From contig JAJJLU010003834.1 of assembly GCA_023807065.1 (NCBI GenBank), forward strand, positions 1 through 28,790: a stretch of DNA of 28,790 bases, read 5' to 3'. Source of the DNA: Isotricha intestinalis. Lineage: Eukaryota > Ciliophora > Litostomatea > Vestibuliferida > Isotrichidae. This document shows, piece by piece, positions 17,895-28,632 of the stretch; within the stretch, counting starts at the first letter, position 1; the number at the start of each line of letters is the position of its first letter. The notes beneath the pieces are model-generated. The model saw only the letters and a list, made by a program, of their open reading frames with translations. It was not told the origin of the DNA and made no database searches. Position numbers and translations under genes: made by a program.

Positions 17895-19245
17895 AAGAAT
17901 GAATGGACAAACTATTTGTTTGTAATATTTTAATTTAAAAATATTCTTTTGTTTTCTTTGGAGAATTCCAACTATTATCAGTTTAACTAAAAATGGAATA
18001 TTTGTTTGAGATTTTTTAAAATATACAACACATTTTATTTTTTAATCCATATAATAGGAAGAAAATTTAATGATTGAAAAATATAAAAGGACATTTAAAT
18101 TTTACCTTTTTTAAAGTAATGAAAATCAATATAATAATCTTAAAATAGAAATATCAGTTATAAGATTTCTTTCTAATTTTAAATAAATTCAAAAATATTT
18201 TTGAACGTATAAGGAAAGTAATGCCATCATTATATGTCCTACTTTTTTTGATAACTTCAAAGAAAGGTAACTGATGGCAAATAAAATTGTATACAAATGT
18301 ATTAAAAATATTTAATGAAAAAAGTTATAAAGAAAATTATCAGGGAATAAAATAAATTTTAATATTTCATTTTGGGGGAGAATAGTTGAGTAACACTAAT
18401 TTATGAGAAGATTTTGAAAATAGAGAATTAATATATTGTTTTCTAGAATTTAAGGAAAAAATTGGAATTAATATTTCTAATTCTTTGTAGGTTAAAGTTT
18501 TATGTGAAAAATCTGAAATTATTTATCATCATTAAAAAGACTCTAAAAAGATTTTGTATTAGGAGAAGATTTTAATTTAACAATTACTCGTTCAGAAATG
18601 GAAGTTTTATTCAAAGAAGATTTTTAACAAATGTATTTCAATTATAGAAAAGGTAACAGAAAATGAAAAGATAACAAAAGAAGGAATAAATGATATTGTA
18701 CTTGTTGGAATATCCATATATAATTCTAAAATACAACTATTATTTAAGGAATTTAATTGGAAAAGAACTTAATATCATTATTCATTCTGATGAACTAATA
18801 CCAATACTGGAATTTAAGGTTTAATAAAAAAATATTACTTATTTATTTCAATTTGATAAAATAGATAAACTATTTTGGAGTTTATAAATTTAAATAATAA
18901 AGAATTAATTATTTATTCCTAGAAATAATTTAATCCTAATAAAAAAATTATGTTGGATATAGAAAAAGATAATCAAAAAAAATTAAAATTAAAATATATA
19001 AAAATGTTAATTTTATTACTCAAAAATCAAAAAGAGAAATAATAGAAAAATTTTCTTTTAAATAGATAATAATTAAATGTTCATCTTAAATCCAAAATCA
19101 TAATAAAACACAAATAAAGGAAATTCAATCAGATAAAGATAAGAATGAAGGTGAGATTAATAAATTATTAAAAAGTGTAAGAAATGAAAGATGAAGATAT
19201 GGAAAATTAATAATAAATAACATAAAAGCAAAAAATTTAATTAAA
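17895..19245 (+). pseudogene. Decayed Hsp70 gene
   Basis: Hsp70 landmarks appear in family order over ~1.3 kb but in changing frames. There is a possible start-like piece near 17905-17935, then IIGRKFND at about 18052, VMPSLYVPTFFDNF near 18215-18265 (matching the VPAYF segment) and a GGE/EDFENRE piece near 18375-18425. EFKEKIGINISN follows near 18450-18480, then EDFNLTITRSEMEVLF near 18565-18615. The clearest run is KCISIIEKVTENEKITKEGI followed by NDIVLVG (about 18630-18710), then KELNII.HSDE. Remnants of the lid end near 19240. Stops and indels separate the parts, so no chaperone can be made. Confidence 0.88.
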
Positions 19246-20137
19246 GATAATCAAAAAACTATCTTTTATAAAAATTTATATAAAAATTATATAACAATCA
19301 AATAAAAAATAAATTAAAATTTGAAAGATTGAAAAATTATAATTTAAATAAAAAAATGAGATAATAATTATTTAAATAAAAAATTCTTTTTTTTTCTTTG
19401 ATTCTTCTAAATAAAAGAATTTTCATAAAATTATTGGAGGGAAAAGAAAATTTAAAATTATAAAGAGTTTAATTGAATTGCCTTAATTCTATTTAAAATT
19501 TTTTATTATTTTCATTCTAATAATAACTTTTAAATTCCAATAAAATTGGTTTTGAAAGGACTTCAGATATTTCAAGAGAATTAAAATTAAATCTGAATTA
19601 AAGATATATCAAAATTTAGAAGATATCAAGTTTTTTATTCTTATTATTCTTATAATTTATGAAATTTGAAATTTCCAAATCCATTAATTACAGTTGTATA
19701 TAATCAATTTATTATTAAAACTTAATGAGAGTAATGTCACTAAAATTATTATTTATATCATTTTTTTTTCTATTTTAATTTATTTAGTTATTTTATTGGA
19801 TTTACAAATATATTTTCAAATATTAACAAAATTAATTAAAGGTTTGTTATAATTGATTTTAATATTCATAATTTTCATTCTCAGTGATGATATTTGTTTT
19901 TATTTATTTATTATTTTTTTTTAATTGATTGCTAAGGAAGTAAAATTTACAATATTTTATGATATCTTTGTTAATAGGAAAGTATTTAATAGAATTTAAA
20001 AAAGGTATTCTATAAAAAGAATTCAATTTTATATTAAGTACATTAAGTTAATTAAAATTGTGTAATTATTCTATTTTATAAATTATTGAAAATTATTTTG
20101 AGGGAAAAAATTGTCGTTTAAAACATCCAAAATTCTT
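19246..20137. other. Intergenic stretch without a recognisable gene
   Basis: About 890 bp of A/T-rich DNA follow the Hsp70 remnant. I see no reading frame with family resemblance, no RNA gene and no clear repeat. Confidence 0.35.
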
Positions 20138-20551
20138 TTATTTCATGTTTAAATATTTTTTTTTTTCTTCATTTAAAAAATAATCATAATTATTTAATAT
20201 TTTAATTATATACCTCCATAAAAAAAAAATAAAATAAATAATTTTTTTAAAAATTTTTGTCAAAAAAAAGATAATGAAATACATTAATTTGAAGAAATTA
20301 TCATAAATATTAATACAAATTTTAATAATTCTTGTCAAAAAAAAGAAAATGAAATACATATAACAGAAAAAAAAAAATATATTAATAATTTCTATATCAT
20401 TATTCTCATTTAAAACATAAATTTTTTTTTGATTTTGAATTTTATTATCATAAAAATTTCTAATTACATTATTGTTTTCGAATCTAGAAATATTTTCATT
20501 ATTAACTTTATTATTTATAATTTCTGAATAAAAATATGGATTATTTCTCAT
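20138..20551 (-). CDS. Small hydrophobic protein, unknown
   Basis: A 137-aa open frame from ATG 20551. The first ~55 residues are polar and Asn-rich; the rest has two or three very hydrophobic Phe/Ile segments (about 56-72, 88-101 and 105-117) that could span a membrane. Two of them, containing MYFIFFFLTRI and MYFIIFFLTKI, are related through an internal 75-nt duplication, which preserves the frame. No family is recognised. The start faces the E1 gene across 110 bp. The amino acids are also what A/T-rich DNA gives by chance, so it may not be a gene. Confidence 0.4.
   Translation of the reverse strand: MRNNPYFYSEIINNKVNNENISRFENNNVIRNFYDNKIQNQKKIYVLNENNDIEIINIFFFFCYMYFIFFFLTRIIKICINIYDNFFKLMYFIIFFLTKIFKKIIYFIFFLWRYIIKILNNYDYFLNEEKKKYLNMK
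20257..20360. repeat. Imperfect 75-nt-spaced direct repeat inside the small hydrophobic ORF
   Basis: A ~28-nt unit beginning TTGTCAAAAAAAAG occurs at 20257 and again at 20332 with few changes. The spacing is 75 nt, a multiple of three, so the encoded hydrophobic segment is duplicated in frame. Confidence 0.6.
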
Positions 20552-20661
20552 TTATTTGAATTTTTAATTCTTAAACTATAATATAAGAAAAATAAACTAT
20601 TTTTAAAAAAGAAAATAGTTAATAAAAATCATATTTTAATGGTTTTCATTAATTAATCATA

Positions 20662-23600
20662 ATGATTACATTAAATAATGAAAAAAATGACACAATTGAT
20701 CATGACAAATGGTCAAGACAAATTAAAACTTATGGAATTGAAATAACAAAAATTTTGTCAAAATTAAAAATTTTGATAATTGGTCTAAGAGGATATGGAA
20801 TTGAAATAGCGAAAAATATCATTTTGTCGAATCCACAAAAAGTTTCAATATTTGATGAACAAATTTGTAAAATTAATGATTTAGGATGCAATTATTTTTT
20901 AACAAATGAAAATGTATTAAATAAAGAAAGAAGAGATCATGCTTGCTTAAAAAAATTAGCAGAATTAAATCCAACAACTAAAATTGTTATTGAAAATGAT
21001 TATTTGTCTAAAATTAAAGAATTTGATGTTGTAATAATTACTGAAATTATGAAATCAGATATAATTAATAAAATAAATAAGGAATGTCATGAAAATAATA
21101 AAGGTTTTATTTACACTTCATCTCTAGGTTTAACAGGTTTTGTTTTTAGTGATTTAGGACAAAAACATATTATAAAAGATAAAACTGGAAAAGAAAAAGG
21201 GAAATTTTATATTTTAAATATAACTAAAGAAAAAAACGGAAAAATGAAAATTGATTTCAAACAAACAGAAAAAAGATTAAATCAAAATGGATATTTAATT
21301 TTTAAACAAGTTGAAGGTATGATAGAAATAAATTCATCTATTCCAAGATATTATGAAGCTGATCAAGAAAATGAAGATGAATATTTTATAGGAGATACTT
21401 CAAATTATAATGAATATATTGGTGGAGGAATAGTAGAAGAATTTGATTATCCTATAGAAATGAATTATAAAACATTGAAAGACGACTTATTGAATCCTAC
21501 TGATACTATGATGCAAATTGATTATTCACAAAATAAAAAAGGTAGAAAACAATTATTACATGCTTTATTTATTAATCTTCAAAGATATTATGATAAAAAT
21601 GGTAAATTACCTGATCTTAATAATGAAGATGAATCTGAAGAATTATTTAATCAAATATCAGAATTTTCGAAAAATATGAGGGATAATGAATTTTTTAAAA
21701 ATTTACCTGAACTAAATAAAATTCTTATTAAAGATTTAATTAAATTTTCAAAAGCTCAACATCCTTCTTTATGTTCGTTTTTAGGTGGATTTGTTGCACA
21801 AGAATCGATAAAATATACTGGATTATATTGTCCTTTAAATCAATGGTTCTGGATTGATATATATGATGAAACAATAGTAAATTTATCAAATGTTAATAGA
21901 ACAATTTTAAATAGTAGGTATGATGATTTAATTTCTATTTATGGGCAAGAATTTGTAGAAAAATTACATAATTGTAATATGTTTTTAGTTGGTGCAGGAG
22001 CAGTGGGATGTGAATATTTGAAAATTTTGTCTTTAATGGGTATAGCAACAAAAAACAATTGTAAAGTTATTGTGACTGATAATGATTGTATAGAAAATTC
22101 AAATTTAAATAGACAATTTTTATTTAGAAAAGAACATGTTGGAAAAAGTAAATCCTTAACTGCCTGTGAACAAGTAAAAAAAATTAATCCTGAATTTAAT
22201 TGTGAGGGTTATCAAATTGAGGTCAGAGAAGAAAGTGAAGATATATTTAATGAAAATTTCTATAAAAATCAAGAATTTGTATTAATTGCAGTTGATAATG
22301 TCAAAGCTAGAAATTATATTAATAATCAGTGTACATTACATCGAATTAAATTAATTGAATGTGGTACTCTTGGTGAAAATGCAAGCAGTCAATTAATTAT
22401 TCCTTTTGTATCTGAAGAATATAATGGAAAAGAAAACAATAATAAAATTGGAATGTGTACTATAAGAAATTTACCTTCTTCAATTGAACATTGCGTTGAA
22501 TGGAGTAGAGATAAATTCTCAGAATATTTTGATAAAAACATTAAATTATTAAAAAATTTTTTTGAAGGTCCACAAGAATTTTTTAAAAATAATGAAGGAG
22601 GAATTGATTTTTATGAAAAATTAATATATTTGAAAGAATATGTGAAAATTTTTAAAAAAAAAAGTTATGATAGATGTTTATATTTAGGTAAAAAATTATT
22701 TTATTTAAACTATAAAAAATTAATTGAAGAGATTTTATTATTAAATCCTCCTAATAAATTATGTCAAGATGGAAGTAAATTTTGGAAAGGAAGTAACAGA
22801 TTACCACATATATTAGAATATAATAATGATGAGGAAATGAATTATTATTATATAGAATATTTTTCATATTTATTAGCAGATTCACTTGGAATTCCAATTA
22901 ATAATGATTTAATCTATAAAAAGGATTTTCTAAAATTAAACAAAATTTCAGCAAATGATGAAATAATTGATAATAATATATATAGTAATGAAAACTTAAA
23001 TAAAATAAATGATTTAAAATTAGAATTATTAAAATTATATTCAGAAGGGTTTAATCAAGAAGAAATAAACAAAATTCATGAACAAATTTTTGAAAAAGAT
23101 CATGATGAAAATCATCAAGTTGATTTTTTATATGTATCATCAAATTTGAGAGCATCAAATTTTAATATAGATCTTTGTTCAAGAGATAAAGTAAAATTTA
23201 TATCTGGAAAAATAGTTCCATCAATTCCAACAACAACTTCTTGTATAGTTGGATACATATCTTCTCAAATCTTTACTTTATTACAAACAACAGAATTAAA
23301 GTATTTAAGACAAATAAATATTGATTTATCTACTCCATTTTTCTTAATTTATAAACCTAGAAAAGTATATCAAAATAAGGATTCTATTCACCCAATTACT
23401 AGCATTTTAACAAAGGCCATTCCATCTAATTTCACTTGCTGGGATTATTTGGAAATAAAAGGAAATAAAACTACAAATGATGTTATTAACTATATTAATG
23501 AGACATATCAAGTAGAAATTAATGGATTATATACTTTAAATAGTAAAAATATCATAATAGATGACACTTCATATAACATACAATTTCAAGATGCATATTA

Positions 23601-23724
23601 TATTGCTATAGGAAAAAATACCAATGAAAATAATGGTCATAACATATATTTTAGAGTCTTAGCAGATGTTATTGATAGTGATGATCATGTGATAATGCCA
23701 AAATTTAAATATATTATAAATTAA
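20662..23724 (+). CDS. Ubiquitin-activating enzyme E1 (UBA1-type)
   Basis: A single-exon gene of 1020 aa, the usual UBA1 length. The inactive adenylation half opens with SRQIKTYG and IIGLRGYGIEIAKNII (about 17-54). The active half carries the nucleotide loop FLVGAGAVGCE (441-451) and NSNLNRQFLF with the following Arg/Lys residues. The catalytic cysteine is Cys599 in GMCTIRNLPSSIEH, which matches the conserved (P/x)xCTLxxFPxxIEH motif. The C-terminal ubiquitin-fold domain begins near NFTCWDYLEIKG (about 922) and runs to the end; it recruits E2. The enzyme adenylates the modifier's C-terminal glycine and passes it to E2. It could be the cell's ordinary E1 or one matched to the divergent modifier 4.5 kb away. 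Nothing essential looks missing. Confidence 0.95.
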   Translation: MITLNNEKNDTIDHDKWSRQIKTYGIEITKILSKLKILIIGLRGYGIEIAKNIILSNPQKVSIFDEQICKINDLGCNYFLTNENVLNKERRDHACLKKLAELNPTTKIVIENDYLSKIKEFDVVIITEIMKSDIINKINKECHENNKGFIYTSSLGLTGFVFSDLGQKHIIKDKTGKEKGKFYILNITKEKNGKMKIDFKQTEKRLNQNGYLIFKQVEGMIEINSSIPRYYEADQENEDEYFIGDTSNYNEYIGGGIVEEFDYPIEMNYKTLKDDLLNPTDTMMQIDYSQNKKGRKQLLHALFINLQRYYDKNGKLPDLNNEDESEELFNQISEFSKNMRDNEFFKNLPELNKILIKDLIKFSKAQHPSLCSFLGGFVAQESIKYTGLYCPLNQWFWIDIYDETIVNLSNVNRTILNSRYDDLISIYGQEFVEKLHNCNMFLVGAGAVGCEYLKILSLMGIATKNNCKVIVTDNDCIENSNLNRQFLFRKEHVGKSKSLTACEQVKKINPEFNCEGYQIEVREESEDIFNENFYKNQEFVLIAVDNVKARNYINNQCTLHRIKLIECGTLGENASSQLIIPFVSEEYNGKENNNKIGMCTIRNLPSSIEHCVEWSRDKFSEYFDKNIKLLKNFFEGPQEFFKNNEGGIDFYEKLIYLKEYVKIFKKKSYDRCLYLGKKLFYLNYKKLIEEILLLNPPNKLCQDGSKFWKGSNRLPHILEYNNDEEMNYYYIEYFSYLLADSLGIPINNDLIYKKDFLKLNKISANDEIIDNNIYSNENLNKINDLKLELLKLYSEGFNQEEINKIHEQIFEKDHDENHQVDFLYVSSNLRASNFNIDLCSRDKVKFISGKIVPSIPTTTSCIVGYISSQIFTLLQTTELKYLRQINIDLSTPFFLIYKPRKVYQNKDSIHPITSILTKAIPSNFTCWDYLEIKGNKTTNDVINYINETYQVEINGLYTLNSKNIIIDDTSYNIQFQDAYYIAIGKNTNENNGHNIYFRVLADVIDSDDHVIMPKFKYIIN

Positions 23725-24070
23725 AAAATATAATATATTTTTTATTTATTTAAAATAAATTGAGTTAATAAATATTATTATTATTTAAATATGGAGTTTG
23801 AATATTTTGAATGAAAAGAAAATAATTCAAATTTTATGAAACATTTTAATTTTTTATTATTTGATTTTATATTGAAAATTAATATTTTTTAAAGATAAAT
23901 GTTTTTATCATATTAATCAATTATTACAATTAATGTATTAAATTTATTAAGGAATGGGAGAACACTGCAAAAAACTTTCAATATTAAAAGTTTTTTAATA
24001 CATTAACTTTTGACCTTATAATTAATATATTTTAAATATTAAAAATATATTTTTAATTCATAAGATTATA
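23725..24070. other. Intergenic stretch at the left edge of the right duplication
   Basis: This region of 346 bp holds the 3' end of the E1 gene and no recognisable gene. Similarity to the left duplicate begins only at 24096. Confidence 0.4.
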
Positions 24071-24727
24071 TTATTCATGATTTTGATTAAATATTGAAAA
24101 AATATTTAAATTGTTATTACTATCTAAATAATTTTGATATACTGATTTCACTTCAGATTGAGTTATTTTCTTTTTTTTTTCTAATTCTTGAATAATATTT
24201 TTATTTTTAAAATTATTATAATTATCTATATATAAGTTTTCTAATTTATTTAATGTTTCAATATATTTTTTATAATTGTTGAAATTTAATTCATATTTTT
24301 CTTGAAATTCCTTTAAAATTATATTGAATTTATTTGATTCTTCTAGAAATTTAAAATGATCTTCTTCAAATTTATTTGTAATACCTTGAATAATTTCTCC
24401 AACAACCATTAAAATATATTGAAATTTTTCCTGAGTTGAATTAAGAATATTCAGAAACACTTCATGAAAAAATGTTTTTGGTTCTATATTTATAATATCA
24501 TTTGATACTCTTTTCAATAAGATATGTATTTTAGATAAAAAATCCTTTATAAATTCTTGATAACACATAAGTACATTTCCAATATTTCCTAAAGTATAAT
24601 CAAGACATATTTCTTCATTTTGATTTGAAAAAAATTTTTCTATTTGATTTTTTTTTTTTTCATTTAGTTGAAAATATAAAAGATTGTTTTGATAACCATT
24701 TTCTTTTTTAATACTATCTTTTAACAT
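24071..24727 (-). pseudogene. Truncated copy of the BAR-like coiled-coil gene
   Basis: The first 211 codons are the same as in the full-length gene ending at 7680. At 24096 similarity ends. The frame then adds seven unrelated codons (IFNQNHE) and stops. The product would be 218 aa against 538 aa and would lack the second helical domain and part of the first. It may be transcribed and even translated as an N-terminal helical fragment, but it is best read as a gene cut by the duplication breakpoint. The start codon and upstream 94 bp match the intact copy. Confidence 0.8.
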
Positions 24728-24821
24728 TCAAAATTATATTTTTTTAAAAAAGAAATAATTTATAATATATAATATTTAACTCTGAAAGAGAATATATTTT
24801 ATACATTAATTATTAATTAAA

Positions 24822-26618
24822 CTATATAAAATTATCAAAAGAAAATACATCAACCCCAGATTTATATTTTTTCATTCCAGAAATAACTAAATCACCATTA
24901 GGCAATTGGACCATTGAATTGATTTTGGTATAAAAATTTAAATCAATTTTTCCAAGAGTCTTCAATTCAACTCCATTATAATACCATTGCTCCAAAATTT
25001 TTTTTCCATCAGATAAAAAAGTACCATCGTTTAATTTTATAAAAAAAGTACTGGTTGTTCCACTTTCTTGACTTTTCATATCATATTCTTGAAAATTAAT
25101 CATTTTAAGAGGTAAATATGATTTTGGAGGAAAAATAATAGTTGTTTTATCAAGAAAGAATAATGAATTTGCATAAATTAAAGGAAAAAATTCAGGTTGA
25201 AAAATAATATATTGTTCTAAATCTAAACAAAATACTTTTTTCTTGTTTTCTCCATATTCTTTTAAAAAAAAAATACAATTATATTTTTCCATTTCAACAA
25301 TAGAACTTATTTTTTTATCATCTTGAATAATAATTCTAGATTGATATATATTATTATTGTTGTCCCAAATAATTATTCTACCATCATCACCACAAGAAAT
25401 TAATCTATTATTTGATAATTCAATACATTGATTTATTTTATCTTTATGTCCTATTAAAGTTTGTTCTATTTCGAATTCATTATTTGGTAAAAGATTAATA
25501 ATTTTAATCAATTTATCTTCTCCAGTACTTACAATTTTATTATTTTTTAATTGATATATTGATGTTACTGATTCTTGATTATGAATATCTATTAATATAT
25601 CTATTAAATCTAAAGAATCTTTTGAATAAATTTTTATTAATCCATCTTTACTACATGATGCTAATCTACCATCATTTAATAATATCAATTGATTAACTGG
25701 GCAATTTATATTTTGAAGTTCGTAAATTTTATTTAATTTATTTATATTATATTTTTTATTTATATTCTGTTTTTTTTGATTTGAATTTAGGAAACATCCT
25801 GGTAAATTTGGTATCAATGATTTACTTCTTTTAATTTTATGATTTTTGAAAGTTGATTCTAATATAGAATATTTATTTTTATTTAATATTGCTTCTAGAA
25901 AAAAATCTAGATCTAATTCCTTATTTACAATATCTTTAAAATTTATTATCTTTTTTATATTTTCTATCATTTGATAAGAGATTTTTTGCACTTTTATGTT
26001 TTTTTTATATAAATCAAATAAATCTTTACATAATTTAATTTCATTGGAAATCAAATTTTTATATTCCTCATAATGATTTTTAATATCAATAAAAATTTTT
26101 TCAAAATTATTTAAATAATCTTCTGCTTTTTTTAAATTTAATTCAAATTTATTTGTTTCATCTTCAGAAAACAATTTTTCATTTATATTGATTATATTAT
26201 GTCTATAATGATCATTTTTGCATTTTTCACAAATATTATAATTACAACTCTCACAAAAAAAAATCAGCTTTTGATTATGGAATGAGCATAAAGAATCAAA
26301 ATTTACAATATCAATATTATTATGAAAAGCATGTAAATAACTATGATCTAAGCAAAAATATTTTAAACATCCTTTACAAAACCAAATATTTCCTAAACTT
26401 GAATGATTAATACAAGAAAAACAATTTACGTTTTTTTTTGAAAAATTTTCATTTTTTAATTTATCAAATTCACAAATTGAAATTTGACCATTATGAGAAT
26501 TTGGACAAGAATATTCGAGCATAATTGAATTTTGGTTTTGGATAAGAGAAAGAAAGGGAATTGTGAAACATTCTGGACATCTTATTGTGTTTGGGAGTTT
26601 TTCGATATATTTTTTCAT
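24822..26618 (-). CDS. B-box zinc-finger/WD-repeat protein, right copy
   Basis: The 598-aa product is identical to that of the gene at 9391-11187: N-terminal zinc segment from Cys14, zinc finger 66-99, B-box2 at Cys111-His140, coiled coil about 148-235, and WD-type blades about 300-425. No synonymous differences were seen in the stretches compared. Its downstream neighbour is truncated here, and its upstream neighbour, the Skp1-like gene, is intact here, the reverse of the left copy. The promoter-proximal ~65 bp are the same in both copies; sequence further upstream differs, so expression could differ. Confidence 0.85.
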   Translation of the reverse strand: MKKYIEKLPNTIRCPECFTIPFLSLIQNQNSIMLEYSCPNSHNGQISICEFDKLKNENFSKKNVNCFSCINHSSLGNIWFCKGCLKYFCLDHSYLHAFHNNIDIVNFDSLCSFHNQKLIFFCESCNYNICEKCKNDHYRHNIININEKLFSEDETNKFELNLKKAEDYLNNFEKIFIDIKNHYEEYKNLISNEIKLCKDLFDLYKKNIKVQKISYQMIENIKKIINFKDIVNKELDLDFFLEAILNKNKYSILESTFKNHKIKRSKSLIPNLPGCFLNSNQKKQNINKKYNINKLNKIYELQNINCPVNQLILLNDGRLASCSKDGLIKIYSKDSLDLIDILIDIHNQESVTSIYQLKNNKIVSTGEDKLIKIINLLPNNEFEIEQTLIGHKDKINQCIELSNNRLISCGDDGRIIIWDNNNNIYQSRIIIQDDKKISSIVEMEKYNCIFFLKEYGENKKKVFCLDLEQYIIFQPEFFPLIYANSLFFLDKTTIIFPPKSYLPLKMINFQEYDMKSQESGTTSTFFIKLNDGTFLSDGKKILEQWYYNGVELKTLGKIDLNFYTKINSMVQLPNGDLVISGMKKYKSGVDVFSFDNFI

Positions 26619-27664
26619 TTAAATTTAATTTTTTTAATATACAAATTTTTTCCTATAAATAATAAATAATTGAAATAAGAAAAATTTCATTTTTTTAATT
26701 TCATATTTTTATTGTTCATATATTTTTTTCTTTGTTTAAGAAAATTATAAAGTTTTTGTTTATTTTTGTATAAAGGGTGTTTTCATATTATTTATTTTAT
26801 TGAAAAACGGAAAATTATTTTAAAAATATATAAGATTTTCTTCGTTAAATAATTAATATGTATATGATATAATTATCAATAAACCCGAGTTTTATATTTA
26901 TTTTTATTCATTTATTAAATGATACTTTACCTTTAAAGCAAATTTCAATTAATTTATAGAAAAGAATATTTTACATAAAAATTTTAAAATGATTTTTCTC
27001 AATGAATAATAGAATTTCTTTTTATAGAACAACTATTTTAAATTAAATACTTTCCAATAAAAAAAATGAATAAATAAAGTATTTTTAATTTTTACTTCAA
27101 TTTAAAAACTATTGAATTAATAAATAAAAATAGATATAATTACTGAGAACTAATATTATAAATCTTTAAATTAATGTCATTCTAGATATTTATAAATCCA
27201 ATATAGCAGATTAAATTCATTAAAAAAGAAAATGAAAGTATATAAATATAAATTTTGTATGCTATAGTTTATGTTTTATTAATAAATTTCTTATTTACAA
27301 TTATAATCAACTAATTTTGGAAATTTAAATTATTGTTATAAATTTTAATAAAATTATGAATAAAATGTTTGATATATTCTTAATTTTGATAATCTGAAAA
27401 AATGAAAGGGTTTAATTTAATTCTTTTTCAAGAAACTTTTGTTCTTTTTGTGTTTTAAATAGAATTTATTTATAATGAAAATATAGGTTTGTTGTTCTTT
27501 ATTTTTATTAATTTAAATATTTTAACAAAAAAATTATTGATTTCAAACTTATTGACATTTTGGGTTTTTTAATTTTTAAAGAAGAGTAAATATATATTTT
27601 AAATAAAATTTAATATAATATGAAACATTTTCATAATTTATTAACAATAAAACAAATAAAGATT
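26619..27664. other. Diverged upstream region between B-box/WD and Skp1-like genes
   Basis: This stretch of ~1 kb aligns with 11188-12221 but with frequent point changes and indels after the first ~65 bases. No gene is conserved between the two copies, which argues against a hidden coding region. Confidence 0.55.
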
Positions 27665-28135
27665 TTAAAAAATTTCATTAAATAAATCTTGTTCATTTAC
27701 CTGTTTATTATCATCATTTTTAGGTAAATTTTTATATATTTCTTCAGGATTTTTTCTCATCATAAGTGAATCTAATTTAGTAGTTAAAAGTTCAATTAAA
27801 GATTTAATTTCAAAAAAATTTGCAGCATGAATAAGGTCAATAATAGTATTTATATCTATATTAGTATATTCTTTATCAAAATTACTCATTTCACTTTCAA
27901 AATCATAAATAGCAACCACTCTATTCGTTTCTTTTGGTTTATTTTTATTATAATATTCAAGAAAATCTACTATTTTTTTGGCAATATCATATTTAATATT
28001 ATGAAAAGAGAATATTGGTTGATTTCCTTCAGGTAAATCCTCTATTAAAGTATTTAATAATTTTGATTGTTTAGAAGCTTCTTTAGACAAAGAAATTTCA
28101 TTATTATTTTCAGTTATTAATATTATTTTATCCAT
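27665..28135 (-). CDS. Skp1-like adaptor protein
   Basis: A 156-aa protein starting at ATG 28135. The N-terminal POZ-like half has KIILITENNNEISLSKEASK, then LIEDLPEGN and PIFSFHNIKYDIAKKIVDFL, matching Skp1 order. The C-terminal half has FDKEYTNIDINTIIDLIHAA (Skp1: WDxEFVKVDQxTLFDLILAA), then IKSLIELLTTKL and NPEEIYKNL (Skp1: TPEEIRKTF). Skp1 links F-box substrate receptors to cullin in SCF ubiquitin ligases. The usual acidic, Trp-containing tail is replaced by KQVNEQDLFNEIF, and a Lys/Asn loop (KNKPKE) is inserted at about 64-72, so F-box binding may differ. Its left duplicate is a pseudogene. Confidence 0.88.
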   Translation of the reverse strand: MDKIILITENNNEISLSKEASKQSKLLNTLIEDLPEGNQPIFSFHNIKYDIAKKIVDFLEYYNKNKPKETNRVVAIYDFESEMSNFDKEYTNIDINTIIDLIHAANFFEIKSLIELLTTKLDSLMMRKNPEEIYKNLPKNDDNKQVNEQDLFNEIF

Positions 28136-28234
28136 TTAAAAATTATTTTTTAAAAATATTTTTTAAAAATAAAATTATTAAAAAGTCATTTAAAATTAAT
28201 ATTTAATAAAAGGAGTTAATATTTAAGATGTTAA

Positions 28235-28480
28235 AAAAGGAAGAAAAAAGAAAATATGATATAAAAATCTTTAATAAAAAAAACTAAAATTTAATTTTAG
28301 ATGAAGCAACTTCTGTTTTGATTTAGAAAAGTGAATTTAATAATAAAAAGAATTAAATTTACGTAATAGATATCACTATATTATATATTGCGATAAAAAA
28401 TTAGAATTAAAAAGGAAATAATAAATAAAATTGGAAATTCATAATTAATTAATTAAATAAAATGATTTATAAACATTCAA
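28235..28480 (+). pseudogene. Relic of an ABC-transporter nucleotide-binding domain
   Basis: The clearest piece is LILDEATSVL at about 28293-28322, the Walker B and D-loop signature of ABC exporters, followed by a TAG where Asp is usual. KSEFNN comes next. Further on, pieces resembling the H-loop region, then KGNN and IGNS and LNKMIY, occur in the expected order in changing frames. The upstream Walker A and signature motif were not found. This is a short broken remnant. Confidence 0.65.
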
Positions 28481-28632
28481 TGGAAAAGAAGACAAAGTAA
28501 AAATATTAAGAAGAAGAAAAAGGAATAATAGTGAAATTATGGAGTGAATTTTTTTCTTTGGTAAAAATTGATTTAATTTTTTTTTGATTTTTTATATTTT
28601 TAAAAACTTTTCATCAAAGACAATAATTAAAG

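Larger units (their letters stand above)
24096..28140. repeat. Right copy of the ~4-kb direct segmental duplication
   Basis: This block matches 8665-12690 in the same orientation. 24096-26684 appears identical to the left copy; 26685 to about 28140 matches with substitutions and indels. It begins inside the truncated coiled-coil gene and ends just beyond the start codon of the Skp1-like gene. Confidence 0.93.
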
